A stretch of 64,000 bases of DNA from Saccharina japonica (GCA_008828725.1 MEHQ01002721.1:912948-976947); one strand, 5' to 3'. Counted from the stretch's first letter, positions 32,646 through 44,292 are shown. A program made the numbers and translations. Notes: generated from the letters alone by a model not told the origin.

Positions 32646-33520
32646 ACGCAAGGGGTAGTCGGAAACAACTGATATTCGTTCCTACTTAGTAGGCGAGATT
32701 TAAACCACGATTGCAGGACACTTGCTATCAAAAGAAGCCACCCCCTATATATTTCAGGCATTGTGTTTCAGGTTGGAGCGCGGCGGGTTAAAAGTCGTTA
32801 ACGTTCGGTCGCCGGTCGTTAGGGCTGTGAGAGAGCTGAAGCAACGAACGGCATTTGACGTGATTATTACAACTGACCTGAGGGGCGGGTTTATTCGCCA
32901 CGAGAAGCACTGCGGCAGGTTCTTGCTGGCGTTTCGCTCTGGTCTTGGTAAAGGAACCGACAGTTTACAATTTTAATTTTGCCGGCAATTGAGTATTCCC
33001 CAGGCCTCATGACAAAACGTGAACGACCCTATACTTAAAACAGAATCCTGGAAAAATAAATCAAATCATCGATGATAATAGGGATCGCTCAAGGCCAGGA
33101 GGCTTATCAACGGTCGGGTTGAAGGCCGAAGGCCATCTCAGCGGCCCAACGTTAAATAGAAGACAATGCAACGCTTGAAACACATGAGAGTATATAAATA
33201 TACATAGTATTTGTATTTATTTGTTGCCTACACGAAATGATAACAAAGCTATTAATGGCATTTGGCCATCTCTTACGGTGAAGCGGTTTTGAAGCTTGAA
33301 AATGGAGGTTTCAACATCTTGTCAGGCGTGTTTGACCCGGGAAACGAGCGAATCGGGCCTGCTTTTCTTGAGTCCCCCCCAGCCATTTTAGAAGAGGCAT
33401 CCAACGCCGCTTTCCATTTTTTCTTCAGGCTATCATTTTGAAACATTGTTGACATACTCCGGTTTTCTCAAAATCAGTTTCGGATGCGATTCAATCGAAA
33501 TACCAACTGCACCAGTACCA
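32646..33520. other. No recognised feature; one open frame without ATG
   Basis: The frame at 32722-32976 (+) reads 84 codons including VRAVRELKQRTAFDVIITT, but only from a TTG, with no splice context and no family I recognise. 33273-33455 (minus) is similar. Possibly a remnant of an unknown element. Confidence 0.35.
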
Positions 33521-33525
33521 CCCAG

Positions 33526-33875
33526 TGCAGCCGGTCGCCCCTGTGGGCTAGCAGGTAACCACGAAGCCTATTTAAAGTCGAGATCGTGAGTTCGAGCCCT
33601 CCCGAGTGCATGCTCCTAGGGACTTTTTCTCGCAAAATATATCTTGACTACAGTAGCGGAAAGCGCGAGAGCGTGAGTTAGCAAAATTCGATGAAAATCG
33701 ACGAGCGTTGGGAATGCTGAACCCTCTGCGCGATAAAAACCAAGCCACGAACCGTACGCAGTGGGGAGGAGGGAGACTAGCCTGCTTTGTGACCCCAGAT
33801 CTGAGTTACGACTATGGAGGGAGAGGGACAGAAGTGCGAAGATAATAAATGGGATACATATTAAAAAAAAACGTG
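33526..33875 (+). mobile_element. SINE-A, second subfamily, full length
   Basis: Head GTCGCCCCTGTGGGCTAGCA, B box GAGTTCGAGCCC, body, tail and A-run all present. It carries an extra CAGTA (33651-33655) in 'cttgacta|gcggaaag'. Confidence 0.9.
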
Positions 33876-34679
33876 TCTGTCCTGATTCCTAATCCTAGAG
33901 AGATGCGAATTATTTGGTCACAGACTTTTAAGACAGAGGAAAACCGAAACAAAATAAACGCAAACGAACGGGAAAATCAAGTGCAATGCCAACGTACCGG
34001 GTACGAGAACACAACGACACGAGCCAAACCAGAACGTGATATTCACTATCTACTACTTTTCTGTTTTTTTCAACCCTGACATTTTATATTTCTTGACTAT
34101 AATATTTGTATTGATACGTAGTGTGCATGTAAACATTGCCGCTATCGCATCATATCAGATCATTTTAACGTATTTTTTATTTTTTCGTTGCTCATTTGAT
34201 TATTGTGTTGCGACTTCGTGCGAACTCTACAACAATATGACACGCAAGAAAGAGACCTCGATTTATCATCGAATTCATCGAGGCGGTGTAGACAAGATAA
34301 ATCATAATATTGCCCAGACCTGCGCGGGAGATAGGCGCACGCACGACTACTCGTAACGGCTTCAATTATTAGAAATAATAACAAACAAAAACAAATACGT
34401 GGGAAATATTCATACGTAGATGGGTGGACGCTGTTTGTTTTTCCCGGGACTGCTTTTTCGGACTACATGCCCGCATGAAACAAACACACGATGCGATGTC
34501 GTAATGGATGATAATCCACTTAATATCTTATTATTCTGCCATCAAGCAAACAACCAAGCAACCAAGAAGACGCCTACGGCCGGATGGACGCCCCCATGCC
34601 GGCCTGGCCCACAGTATATTTACTTTTTATTCTTTTTTCCTTTTCGCTTTTTTCCTTTTTTGTCTTTTTTTTTTGTCTT
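33876..34679. other. No recognised feature
   Basis: AT-rich sequence without a supported gene. Open frames here contain no domain that I can identify. Confidence 0.4.
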
Positions 34680-34900
34680 GCATGCACCTGGATTGCTAGC
34701 AGGGTAGGTCTTGCCTGTCGTATATGGCATTGCATTGTCTGCTCTGCTTACTGCACTGAACGTAGTATCTCTGTGTCGTAGTTTTGTGACCACAGAACTG
34801 GTACCTTTTTAGGATGAAGAATCGGCACGGACACTGGGTGTGCTGGATGTCGACGGGTAGAAAAGAAGGTTTAATGTAAAGAACACACACACACACCACT
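34680..34900 (-). repeat. R-family repeat
   Basis: The same order as 29083-29302, with the (AC)n end. Confidence 0.85.
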
Positions 34901-34964
34901 GCTGTCTGCCTGTGTTTGCATGCTTCTGCCCCAAGGAGCGCAGCCTCTCTGGCGATGGAGACCC

Positions 34965-35110
34965 TGGGTGGGTGGGTAGGGGCCCTCGCCCCCCACCTCT
35001 ATAGCAGGGGGGTGTACACATTGTCATGCATGGCCGTAGCCGTATGACCATATCCCCTCCTTACTACTGGCGGGACGGATCACGTCGTTTTTTATTGCCG
35101 ACCAGGCAGA
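34965..35110 (-). mobile_element. S-family repeat, inverted and truncated
   Basis: A G-run then 'gtgtacacattgtcatgcat', GGCCGTAGCCGTATGACCAT and 'gaccaggcagacattac'. The only minus-oriented S copy noticed. Confidence 0.65.
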
Positions 35111-35542
35111 CATTACTACTACTGCTGTAGCACAAAGCGCTACGTAAGCGCTGTGAGGTGTCGGGCGAGTCACATGACGGCGAGAGCTGTGTGGAAGTAG
35201 TATTTATTTCTACGCCATCCAGTTAGTAATGTGTATAGTCGTGGTGGAGCGCATGCCTCGGTTGTGCACATGACCTCGCTGGTCACCCAGATCGCCATCT
35301 CGCGCTTCGTGTTCCAGCTCTACGTAACGCATCCCAGGGGGGGGGGGGGGTACGGTAGGTTGTACATATTTTGCTACGTGTTGTAGGGTGGTGTCATCTC
35401 CTAGAAAAAGGTAGCATGTGCGTAATTACTTCACACTATTAATTGTGTGTCTGTGAATGGTCTATTAATAGGATATCAAATCAGTGATTAATTAGTTGCA
35501 CCAACCCATATTTTATACCTTGCATATCATATACAAACAGTG

Positions 35543-35713
35543 CAGGACACCTACAGTAGTAAGAAACAGGCTAACAAAAAGAGAGCCAGGCTGAGGTTTA
35601 GAGGAAACTAAGAAATTCGGGAGTCGATATCTTGAAATTAGTGCAGAAAGAAGCCTCTCTCCAATAAGAAATCCAGCCTGGACCAAGTTTCCTGTTTCTT
35701 ATTAGGTGTCCTG
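35543..35713. mobile_element. MITE-D
   Basis: CAGGACACCTA ... TTAGGTGTCCTG. The left arm has an extra CAGTA at 35554-35558. Flanks are TG/GA, so the TA duplication has decayed or the copy is rearranged. Confidence 0.8.
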
Positions 35714-35721
35714 GACTGCTG

Positions 35722-35800
35722 TATTGAAAAAAAAAAAAAAGTGTGAGATCGATTTTTTTTCTCGAAACTCGTCTTTGCAAGCTTGGCACGTGTGATAATT
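35722..35800 (+). repeat. G-family repeat fragment
   Basis: An A-run, 'gtgtgagatcgat', 'tctcgaaactcgtctttgca' and 'agcttggcacg'. Confidence 0.55.
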
Positions 35801-36414
35801 CGATCGTGGTGGTGCTATTGAGCTGTGAGAGAGTGTGCGCGTGCACCCTCGATCGATCATAGCTGTTGTTCTAGACCCTACATATGCAGCAGAATACCCC
35901 GGGCAACGAGTACGAATACATATGGGGTGTGTAGGTTTTTTACAGCTGTCTACAACTTATTTCAGGTATGAAAGCAACGAATTCGGTACCTACCGAGTAC
36001 CAAGCATAACGTAAAAGACGAATTCTGTGGTGCCGATACGCTCGTACGCACTGCTGGACAGTATACATTAGGGCTGCGCACTGGCACAGTCTTTACTGGC
36101 AGTAGTAATGTACTGATTAACCTGGCCAGTATATTCGCCAGTTTTTTTTTTATGTTTTACGTACGCCCAAGAAACACGCCATATTATAGTATGGAAACCC
36201 ACTAAATGCGCTTCGGGAGGAGAGAATGGAGAGGAGAGACAGTATACTGCTGCAATCCAGTATTATACTGATTGGTTTCGACGACAGTATGATCGCTAGT
36301 GACTGAGTCAGCCAGTACCCAGCCCTATCATATGATGTGTTTTTCTTTTTCTTTTTCAACCATCAGTTTTTAGTTCCCAGATCTCTGGACAATAACCGTG
36401 GTCATGAGTGTCTT

Positions 36415-36615
36415 CCCTCGCCCCCCCCCCTCCCCGGCGCCTTCCTTCACTTTTATCGCGCAGAAAGTTCATGCAGCGTTTCCACATCTCGTCGACTTCT
36501 TTCGATTTTTTCTTAACTCACGCTCTCGCGCTTTCCGCGACGAGATTTGTTTTTAAATTATTTTTTGGCAACCCATCGAGATTCGAACCCCGGCCACGTA
36601 TATATACCGGTACGT
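36415..36615 (-). mobile_element. SINE-A-like, second subfamily, diverged
   Basis: 'ttttatcgcgcagaaagttc', 'taactcacgctctcgcgctt' and 'tccgcgacgag' match the second-subfamily body. The head region has a B-box-like GGGGTTCGAATCTC on the minus strand but an unrelated A-box part. The 3' tail is missing. Confidence 0.6.
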
Positions 36616-37257
36616 ATCTTAGTAGAGCCTAAGCTTCTATATGCTGCGCGGGTGTTACGAGCACCACGGCCTTCGGCGATACGCGCCGAGAGCAACTCGT
36701 GTAAACAGCAAAAGGATGGACAAGCGGTGTAGCTCGGACAAGGGGACGAGACAGACCAAGAGAGTGGCCGGGGGGTGTTCAAGTACACCCGCCCGCCGTC
36801 TCAATGCGTCGACATGGTGGTCCGCGGTATGGTAGGGGACACTACGCCCTAAGCGGATAAAGAGACAAGGACAGAAGCCCTTCGTGGTGTTAGCCCTGTG
36901 GGGGTACGGGAGCCCCCTTTGAGGGGACGGACGCCTTGGAGTTGGTGACGTCTATGTAGGGAAAGTAGACTAAAAATGTCGATCAACAGATGCTACGAGA
37001 GTTTTAGCCTTTTAAACTCGATTTCCACCACATTCTCCCTCACTAAACCTGACTTATCTCTTCGGTGTAAGTCAGGAACCCCGATGAGACTCTGAGTATC
37101 CAAGTTTTACCTCCGACTTTTCGGTACTGGACTCAGTATGCAATGATCGCATTGCTCTCATCGTTCCTTTCTGGGTGTTTTCTAAGTGAGTGAGTTTTAC
37201 AAGTTCTTGAACATGAGATTTTTCCCATTTTTTCCTTTTTATGGGATGAAGGTGAGG

Positions 37258-37998
37258 ATAGTACGCAAACCACACGTCTGGCTGTACCTAAGCAGGCACA
37301 ACGTGCAACCCGCCAACCCTCCAACGCCGGCGGAGCCGGTGGATCGCGCAACCACCGTGCGGACACCTCCAGCGGAGCCTCCGGTGGTGGAGGCAACGGC
37401 AACAGCACCCCCGGACCGCGGGCCGAAAGGCCTAAGTGCGGACTACCCCGGGTGCCGCAAGCCGCTCGGTCACACGACCGATGGTGCTACCAACGCCGCA
37501 GGGAGGAGAAAGGAAAGCGAGAAAGCGGGGAAGCGTCCTCGCAACGGAAGGGCAGAGACAGGGGCAAGAAGAAAGACGACTCCAGTGACNAGGAGGACCG
37601 TGAGGAGGCCCAAGCTGAGCCCGATCGGTAGTCAGCTGGGACTCCTCACGGTGTCCTCCTCGTCACTGGAGTCGTCTTTCTTCTTGCCCCTGTCTCTGCC
37701 CTTCCCGTTGCGAGGACGCTTCCCCGCTTTCTCGCTTTCCTTTTCCTCCCTGCGGCGTTGGTAGCACCGATCGGTCGTGTGACCGAGCGGCTTGCGGCAC
37801 CCGGGGTATCCGCACTTAGGCCTTTCGGCGCGCGGTCCGGGGGTGCTGTTGCCGTTGCCTCCACCACCGGAGGCTCCGCTGGAGGTGTCCGCACGGTTGT
37901 TGCGCGATCCACCGGCTTCGCCGGCGTTGGAGGGTTGGCGGGTTGTACGTTGTGCGTGCTTAGGACGGCCAGACGTGTGGTTTGCGTACTGGGCCAGG
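37258..37998. mobile_element. Inverted duplication of a gag-like zinc-knuckle segment
   Basis: 37258-37610 (+) and 37650-37998 (reverse complement) are the same ~350 bp, with a ~40 bp centre. The arms differ by several substitutions and a one-base indel (TGCGGACTACCCC vs TGCGGATACCCC), which breaks the frame in the left copy. The divergence argues against a pure assembly artefact, although a single N lies at 37590. Confidence 0.75.
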
Positions 37999-38264
37999 CG
38001 TTCCATCAGCAGGTTGGTCTGTGATGACAGCTGCGCGATCTCCCCTGTCATGAGCCGATCCAGCTCTTTGTCCACGATAAATCGCAGCTTGGATGTCGTG
38101 GACGACAGGTCGACCATGCAGGAGTCAGCCACGGAGTTGGCGTACTGGGATGTGTCCAGCTCCATGTCGCTGTTGTCGGCAGCGCCGGGGATCTCGTTGT
38201 TGTTGTTGCTGGAAGCAGCAGGAGTCTCGAGACTCCCGCTGCTCCAGGGACCTGACAGTAACAC
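37632..38264 (-). CDS. Gag-like protein of a retroelement
   Basis: An uninterrupted minus-strand frame of about 210 codons. An acidic/Ser-Asn N-terminal part is followed by a helical segment with FIVDKELDRLMTGEIAQLSS and LLMERLAQYANHT, then a Gly/Ser linker and a zinc knuckle, CGYPGCRKPLGHTTDRC (C-x4-C-x5-H-x4-C, a variant of the retroviral-type CCHC). It ends in a basic then acidic tail (GKKKDDSSDEED). This order fits a gag nucleocapsid. No protease or RT follows because the frame runs into the inverted copy. It is probably a non-autonomous element. Confidence 0.6.
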   Translation of the reverse strand: MLLSGPWSSGSLETPAASSNNNNEIPGAADNSDMELDTSQYANSVADSCMVDLSSTTSKLRFIVDKELDRLMTGEIAQLSSQTNLLMERLAQYANHTSGRPKHAQRTTRQPSNAGEAGGSRNNRADTSSGASGGGGNGNSTPGPRAERPKCGYPGCRKPLGHTTDRCYQRRREEKESEKAGKRPRNGKGRDRGKKKDDSSDEEDTVRSPS

Positions 38265-38447
38265 GTACAGTGTTAATAGTACTTGTTAATACCTGGTATT
38301 TAATAGCAGCATTCAAGTTTAACTATTATTAACCCTCTCGGGATTTCAGAGAGAAGAATTGGCCATAAAAAATGACGATTGCAGCGACGGTCACTGCGCG
38401 ATTTAGGGACGATACAAATTGCTGTCTTGGGATACTGTTAATAAGAC

Positions 38448-38704
38448 TGGGCGAAACACAGAGTGTCCCTTTGCAGGTTTGTCTATTAAGCACCCTTGGT
38501 GTTACTCACTTTCTTGTAGAATCAAGCGTAGAAGAGAAGCAGCTATTAATCCCCGAGCCAGACGACATCTGGCCCGATCGGCTTCAAGTATGGCCCTCAT
38601 ATCTTATAAATACCCTGAATACGAATGCCATCCAAGTTATACGAAAACAGGCCAATTACCTATACATGAGGTAATTACCGGCCTTCCAAGCCCATACCAT
38701 TACA
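38448..38704 (-). mobile_element. Left LTR of a short retroelement
   Basis: TGGGCGAAACACAGAGTG to CATACCATTACA; TG...CA ends. It aligns throughout with 39702-40063 but lacks its internal ~85 bp tandem duplication. Inside it lies 'gtcgaagatgcggctcctca', also seen inside the 13.0 kb LTR, with a purine-rich strand that could be the polypurine tract. Confidence 0.75.
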
Positions 38705-38869
38705 CTAGCCCACCCTGATGAGCCGTATATGCAGAAATATGGGGAAAATGGGGAAATCCCAATTCCCCGAATTATAACATGAGTCGAAGATGCGGCTCCT
38801 CAAAACCCCTCCCACACCTCTAAGTTGCTATAGGCTAAGAAGCCGGAAAAAGCGCAAAGAAAGGCAATC

Positions 38870-39355
38870 GAGAAAGCGGTGGGCGCAGCTCTGGTGGACG
38901 ACGAGACCGCGCCAGGGGCCGTCAGCACGGAGACGTCTCTTCGACTTCCGCCAGCTCGTGTGAGAGCTCCTGCACGGACTACGGTGGCGTTTCAGTGGTG
39001 CCGAACCCGAGGCAAGTGCCTCCTTCCTTGGTGGATGTTGCATCCTCTGCAGCGCGGCTGAGCAAGCTCTCCGTGACGGATGACCACGCTAAACCGTTAT
39101 CATGGGTGGCGTGGTCCGGACCATGATACCGGTTTAGCGTGGTCATCCTTCACGGAGAGCTTGCTTAGCCACGCTGCACAGGATGCAACACCCACCAAGG
39201 AAGGAGTCACTCGCCTCGGGTTAGGCACCACTGGAACGCCACCGTAATCCGTGCAGGAGCTCTCACATGAGCTAGAGGAGGTCGAAGAGATGCCTCCGTG
39301 CTGACGGCCCCTGGCGTAGTCCCGTCGTCCACCAGAGCTGCACCCACCGCTTCCT
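38870..39355. repeat. Second inverted gag duplication
   Basis: 38873-39105 (+) and 39122-39350 (reverse complement) form long arms ('gtggacgacgagaccgcgcc' / 'ggcgtagtcccgtcgtccac'; 'tgaccacgctaaacc' / 'ggtttagcgtggtca'). The copies are visibly diverged. Confidence 0.75.
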
Positions 39356-39701
39356 CGGTTGGTTTTTCCAGAGCCGCCGCTCTGACGGCGTCCCGTGCCA
39401 CCACCAGTCCCAGACGCGCCTTCTCCGCTTCCTCCACCGCCATCACCCCCACGACGATGGTGAGCGCCGCTACCACCAGTGCCACCAGCTCCGGAGCCAC
39501 CGCCACCAGAGCCACCACCACCAGAGCCACCACCCGCACGACGACAGTCGGTCCCGCGTTCGCGTTCGCGGCTGTCGCCGCGCGCTTTCTTTTTCTTGTT
39601 GCGGTACCTCAACTCCTGCTCCGGAGTCTGCCAGAATACCGTTTCTCGGGCCGCATCGTGGGGCTTTCCAAAGGCCACGACGACGCCACGTGTTTCAAGA
39701 G
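39100..39701 (-). CDS. Gag-like frame (C-terminal type), LTR element
   Basis: A minus-strand frame of ~200 codons beginning inside or next to the right LTR. ETVFWQTPEQELRYRNKKKK is followed by an Arg/Lys-Glu stretch, a long Gly/Ser-rich linker, and VPNPRRVTPSLVG plus SCAAWLSKLSVKDDHAKP. No catalytic motif. It reads through the palindrome centre. The true start is unclear, and the in-frame codons inside the LTR (39702-39747) may not be translated. Confidence 0.45.
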
Positions 39702-40063
39702 TGGGTGAGACACAGAGTATCCCCTTGCAGGTTTGCCTATTAAGCATCCTTGGTGTTACTCACTTTCTTGTAGAATCAAGCGTACAAGAGAAGCAGCTTT
39801 TATTATTTCCCGAGCCAGATGACATCTGGCTCGATGGGCTTTCAAGTATGGCCCTCAGATATTTTAAATAACCAGGAATACGAATGCCATCTACAGTAAG
39901 TTATACGAAAACGGACCAATTACCTATACATGAGGAGGTAATTACGTAATTACCGGCCTTCCGAGCCCATACCATTACAGTAAGTTATACGAAAACGGAC
40001 CAATTACCTATACATGAGGAGGTAATTACGTAATTACCGGCCTTCCAAGCCCATACCATTACA
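39702..40063 (-). mobile_element. Right LTR with internal tandem duplication
   Basis: TGGGTGAGACACAGAGTATC to CATACCATTACA. An ~84 bp segment ('agttatacgaaaacggacca' to 'cccataccattacag') is present twice. Extra CAGTA at 39894-39898 relative to the left LTR. The flanks of the LTR pair do not show a matching 5-bp duplication. Confidence 0.75.
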
Positions 40064-40610
40064 ATACAATGGAAAAAGGAGTCGCACGGTACGGGCGCAA
40101 CATGACCCCTGCTACTGCTGGGTCCTCCTCATGCTGCCCATAGTCGGTTGTCGGTTGATAACACTATTAATACTACAGCAGCAGTTGTTTTCATTGTTTT
40201 GGTCGCTCTCTCGGGGATCCCAAAGCGGTTAATAGAAGACGGGGCGGGGCGACCGGTACAAGCAGCACCTGATTCGCGTTGTTTATTCTCTGTTCGTCCA
40301 CTCCAGAATTTTATCGGCATCTATGATATATGTCTTATGGTCACGGACTATCAATATTTATCGCTACGTGGTACAACTGTTTCATATATATGAGATATGA
40401 GTGTATGTGAGAACACATCAACGACCAGGTAATATATATATTAAATTTTTTTATATATATATTCGTGTACGAATACGTTTGTGCGTACGCACGTGACTTG
40501 CAATCCCGGATGTGTCGCAAGTTAAAAAGGCGGGAATCTATATTATGGTCTGACAGGTATTGCCTTAAAAAACATTAAGTCATCTCCAGGGTTGTGAACG
40601 CATATAACCT
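40064..40610. other. No recognised feature
   Basis: AT-rich sequence with TATATATA runs near 40430-40460. No gene seen. Confidence 0.4.
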
Positions 40611-40614
40611 AAAA

Positions 40615-40855
40615 GTTGTTTCTTTCGGTCGTTTTTTTTTCTCGGTTTTTCCTGATCGAAAACCAACTTTTTTTTCGGTTTATTAGCAAAAACACGACTG
40701 AAACCGACCGATTTTTTTCGATTTTTCACCGAAAAACCGTTCGGTTTCGGTTTCGGTTTGTTTTTCGTTTGAGAAAATACCCGACCGAAACTGACCGACT
40801 TTTCGGTGTAAAACCGAAAAACCGACCGACCCATTTTTGGTTTTCGGTTCACAAC
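40615..40855. repeat. CGGTTT/AACCGA-rich low-complexity hairpin
   Basis: Dense CGGTTTT and AACCGACC motifs: CGGTTT-type on the left and ACCGA-type on the right, so the two halves can pair. The frames on both strands are composition artefacts. Confidence 0.7.
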
Positions 40856-40963
40856 CCGGGTCATATCATATGTAGCCCATACGTAGGGACACTACGAGTA
40901 TCACCAGGCGTTCCTATGATACGCATAATATGTACATATCATACGTATTAATATGATGACATC

Positions 40964-41310
40964 GGTCGCCCCGATGGTCTATTAATAGTGGTACCCTCGA
41001 ATGCTTCTAGGAGATTGTTTCCGGCGTTCGAGTCTCACGCGGGTCTAACGTTTGAGTTTATTTGCAAAACTAAATAAAAAACGGAATCAACTGCCGAGAG
41101 CGCCAAGTAGCGTGGGTAGGCACAATTCGATGCGGGTCGACGAGAGAAGAAATGGCTGAAATATTATCGCGGCAAAAATGCGAGGCACGAACCGTAGTGA
41201 GGGGGGAGGGAGAGGAGCCTTCTTTGTGACCCCAGATCCGAGTTACGACTAGGGAGGAGAGAACAAAGAAGGGCGAAGATAATAAAAGGGATGGGGAAAA
41301 AAAAAATGAG
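40964..41310 (+). mobile_element. SINE-A, full length
   Basis: Head GTCGCCCCGATGGTCTA, split by an extra TTAATA (40982-40987) before GTGGTACCCTCGAATG, then B-box region GCGTTCGAGTCTC, full body and A-run. Sister of 17652-18022. Confidence 0.9.
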
Positions 41311-41477
41311 CTTCGACGGTGTGTGGTTATTTTTTTAATTGTAGTCACGATTAATCATTGCATCGTCTTCTCCTCTTGGTGAACACCGCAACACCGCACG
41401 CACAACACACGAAAGCACCGCCGAGGCTCCCACGAAATCCAGAGCGTCGAGCGCGGGTGCTGCTGTACCGCTGCTAT

Positions 41478-41605
41478 TGTGTGTGCGTCCTTCAAATTAA
41501 ACCGTCTTTACTACCCAGCACGCCTACTCGTAGTGTGTCCGTGCTGATTCTGAATCCTAAAGCGATTCAAGCTCTGTATGCAGACGGTGTTACGACACAG
41601 ATACC
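41478..41605 (+). repeat. R-family repeat, diverged
   Basis: 'gtgtgcgtccttcaaattaa', ACCGTC, CCAGCACGCC, 'gtgctgattctgaatcct', 'gttacgacacagatacc'. Confidence 0.6.
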
Positions 41606-41959
41606 AGGCACAATACATCGCAATGCACATGAGGGTATTAGACAATAAAATGCCATGCCATCGAGTTGGAGACGACAGGCACAACATACGCACGCCAGCA
41701 ACCCACTCTCTGACAGAGAGAAAAACAGTATTATATATACCAATTATAGTGTTTTTGGGGGTTTCAGCGTTAGTATCAGGGTGCGCAATTAATAGGGCCA
41801 GAGATACATATATACCTCTTTCCCCCCCCGCCCCCCCCAAAAGGAACGGAACTTAGAACTGGCGTGTTTGCACACCCGAATGTTCGCTCTTCTCATACAT
41901 ATCTCATCTTATTAGTTCGCTGTGTCGTCCTACTCAGACTTTCTGGCTCTCAAGCGGCC

Positions 41960-42300
41960 CCTCTCAAGCATGAACAACTACTGTTGTTCACATCAAGCAT
42001 GAACAACTACTGTTGTTCACATCCTCAACACCGGTGTGTCTGCTCGGTCAGCCTAACGACCTTCAACGCCAACCTTTGATTGCAGCTTTTGCTGCTGGAG
42101 AATCCTCGGATATTTTCAATAGGTTGTGAGCTTCGATTCAGCGCGGTACTACGTACAGCAGAAACTGTATTCACACCCTCAACACGGCATGTCTGCTCCG
42201 CCAGTCGAACGACCACTAGCGCCAATATTTTGCTGCAGCTTACTGCGGGTGCATCCTCGGATACTTTCTATTGGTTGTGAGCCTCGTTTCAGCACGGCGT
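41960..42300. repeat. Tandem duplications (40 bp and ~155 bp units)
   Basis: 'aagcatgaacaactactgtt' occurs twice at 41966-42020. Then a unit 'cctcaacaccggtgtgtctg' ... 'tcctcggatattttcaatag' ... 'ggttgtgagcttcg' is repeated as 'cctcaacacggcatgtctg' ... 'tcctcggatactttctattg' ... 'ggttgtgagcctcg'. Confidence 0.8.
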
Positions 42301-42479
42301 GCGCATGGAGAACCTTGGCGAGACGATATATATCTTCTGCAATATCTTAACAGGTTTCAACTCCTAGATACGTACAAACGCATTAGACCTGGTATTGGTT
42401 CAAGTTGTGCTGTTGAACGGAGCAGCACGCATGAGCCAATAGTCACAAAAGACATGTTGGCGTAACGCCCAAACGTTCA

Positions 42480-42830
42480 GTATCATCCCCGACAAATCGA
42501 AAAAAGGCTGCAAGTTACACTTTGGTTATTGAGCGATAACCGAAGTCGAGATCGAGAAATATTCGAGATCGGCACGTTCGTCGAAGATCGTCCAAAAATG
42601 CGAGATCGGCCGTTTCTTCAGCAGATCTATGTTCACTTCATTAATCGATCGGCATCGTGTATGAGACTATCTTCAACACTGGGTCCAGAATTCCCACTTC
42701 TCTCCGAATTTTCATCGAACGATTGCCAACTCACGCTCTGGCACGTTCAGCGACGGAAGAGGACTCAGAACAACAGAAAAAAAAACGTCCTCGGTGCGAC
42801 ATGAAATATGCATCATCCGGGATTCGAAAC
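42480..42830. mobile_element. Diverged SINE-A-like fragment
   Basis: 'ttttcatcgaacgattgcca', ACTCACGCTCTGGCACGTTC and a B-box-like GGGATTCGAAACATC (~42829) echo the second SINE-A subfamily on the minus strand. Old and uncertain. Confidence 0.35.
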
Positions 42831-44000
42831 ATCCACCCAGCGCAACTGCCATTTTGTTGTGCTTACGTTATACCTCATCGCCACAATGCAGCCCGTGATC
42901 ACACAGGGCAGGCACAAAAAAACTCTGGAGTGGAATATTACCTCAGGAGAAATACCAAAAAAACAGATTGAACGATGCCAAAGTCTACATACACTGTCTA
43001 CCGCTGACCCACGCTCAAACCAGGTCAAAGAGCCAATAACGCCTGGTATACCGATATTAACATGGTACGTACATAATGTAAGGGCATTATAAATAATAAC
43101 CGGCAAACAGTGGAATACACGGTGTAACAATAAATGCCAGGTACCCACAGCGGTCATCGGCGATGATGATCATAGAACCGGAAATAATGCTCGTTCATGA
43201 TGTCATTTATATATTTGTCCTGGAGGGATGTTTGTTGTTTTGTTGAGGCAATCAATCGCCGTGCAGAAAAAGCGGGGGACGTGGGGGCGTAGGGGCAGAC
43301 ACGGATAAATGCGAGCAATCAACTCATCATGGCTGTTATTGTTGAGGTTGTTTTTTACACGCGGTGATGTTTATTCCACGACGCGTCCATGGCGCAGGGC
43401 GGGGTTTCATTTTGTTACGCCTGTTATTCTTGCTGCTGCTGATGGAACGGCCGCGGTACTTCTGCTGCGTTTCTTGTTTTCTTTTTCTTGTTTAAATAAA
43501 TTTACTACGACTTCGTATTCATATTAATATTTTCAATAATAGTTTTTTTGTTATAATGACCATATATATATGTATAGACATAAGAGAGATAGTTCTACGT
43601 CACTTTTATGGCATTCATCTGCACCAGAAATATGTTGGCGAAAGGTCGTTACTTTTCTTATATACTCGTAGTACGAAGTTGTGGCCCGTCGCGGCCTCGT
43701 TATACTTGTTAATATATACTATAAAATACCTGGTACCAGCTTATATACTATAATAGCTACAGTATTATTTATATATGTCTTCACTAATGGCGTGGGCAGT
43801 TCCTCGGATTTAGTCCGTCAGGGGCAAGAGGGCCGTCCGCCAATATATGCGGCTACGGGCTACCTGCTGTGTGCGCGTTTCGTTCTGCCACCTCGAACGA
43901 CGGCAGCGAGAAGATAATCATGTTTATGATTGTTTATTGCGTCGCTATATAATTAATACTATTATAATAGTCAATTTCTCCATGAACCTCTATATCAGAT
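42831..44000. other. No recognised feature
   Basis: Mixed sequence. Frames at 42808-43157 on both strands have no recognisable domain or splice support. Confidence 0.4.
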
Positions 44001-44007
44001 ACATATT

Positions 44008-44090
44008 TAAAAAAATTAAATAAACAACAGCTGTGAGCTTGAGGATTTCGTCGAAGCTCATCTTTGCTAGCTGAGTGTAATACTATTATG
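44008..44090 (+). repeat. G-family repeat
   Basis: 'aaacaacagctgtgagcttg', AGGATTTCGTCGAAGCTCAT, 'ctttgctagctgagtgtaat'. The CTAGC site is unmodified. Confidence 0.75.
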
Positions 44091-44105
44091 TATATATATA
44101 TATAT

Positions 44106-44292
44106 ATTTTTTTTTGTCCATCCCATTTAATATCTTCGCCCTTCCTTTCTCTCTCCTCCCTAGTCGTAACTCAGATCCGGGGTCACAAAGTAGGCTCCTC
44201 TCCCTCCCCCCCCACTACGCGGTGCTTGCCTTGCATTTTTATCGCGAGAAGACTTCAGCCTTTCCTTCCCTCGTCGACTCGCATCGAATTGT
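44106..44292 (-). mobile_element. SINE-A, 5'-truncated
   Basis: Poly(T) preceded by TATATA, the tail, body and CGTCGACTCGCATCGAATTG. Confidence 0.8.

Noticed and set aside
33526..33610. tRNA gene
   Set aside because: A and B boxes are present but the acceptor stem and anticodon arm do not pair, and a SINE body with poly(A) follows. The same holds for the other SINE heads.
37186..37764. 192-codon + frame at the gag palindrome
   Set aside because: It reads the antisense/inverted copy of the gag-like segment in a shifted frame and crosses an N.
42808..43157. Overlapping frames of ~100 codons on both strands
   Set aside because: No recognisable family and equal openness on both strands.
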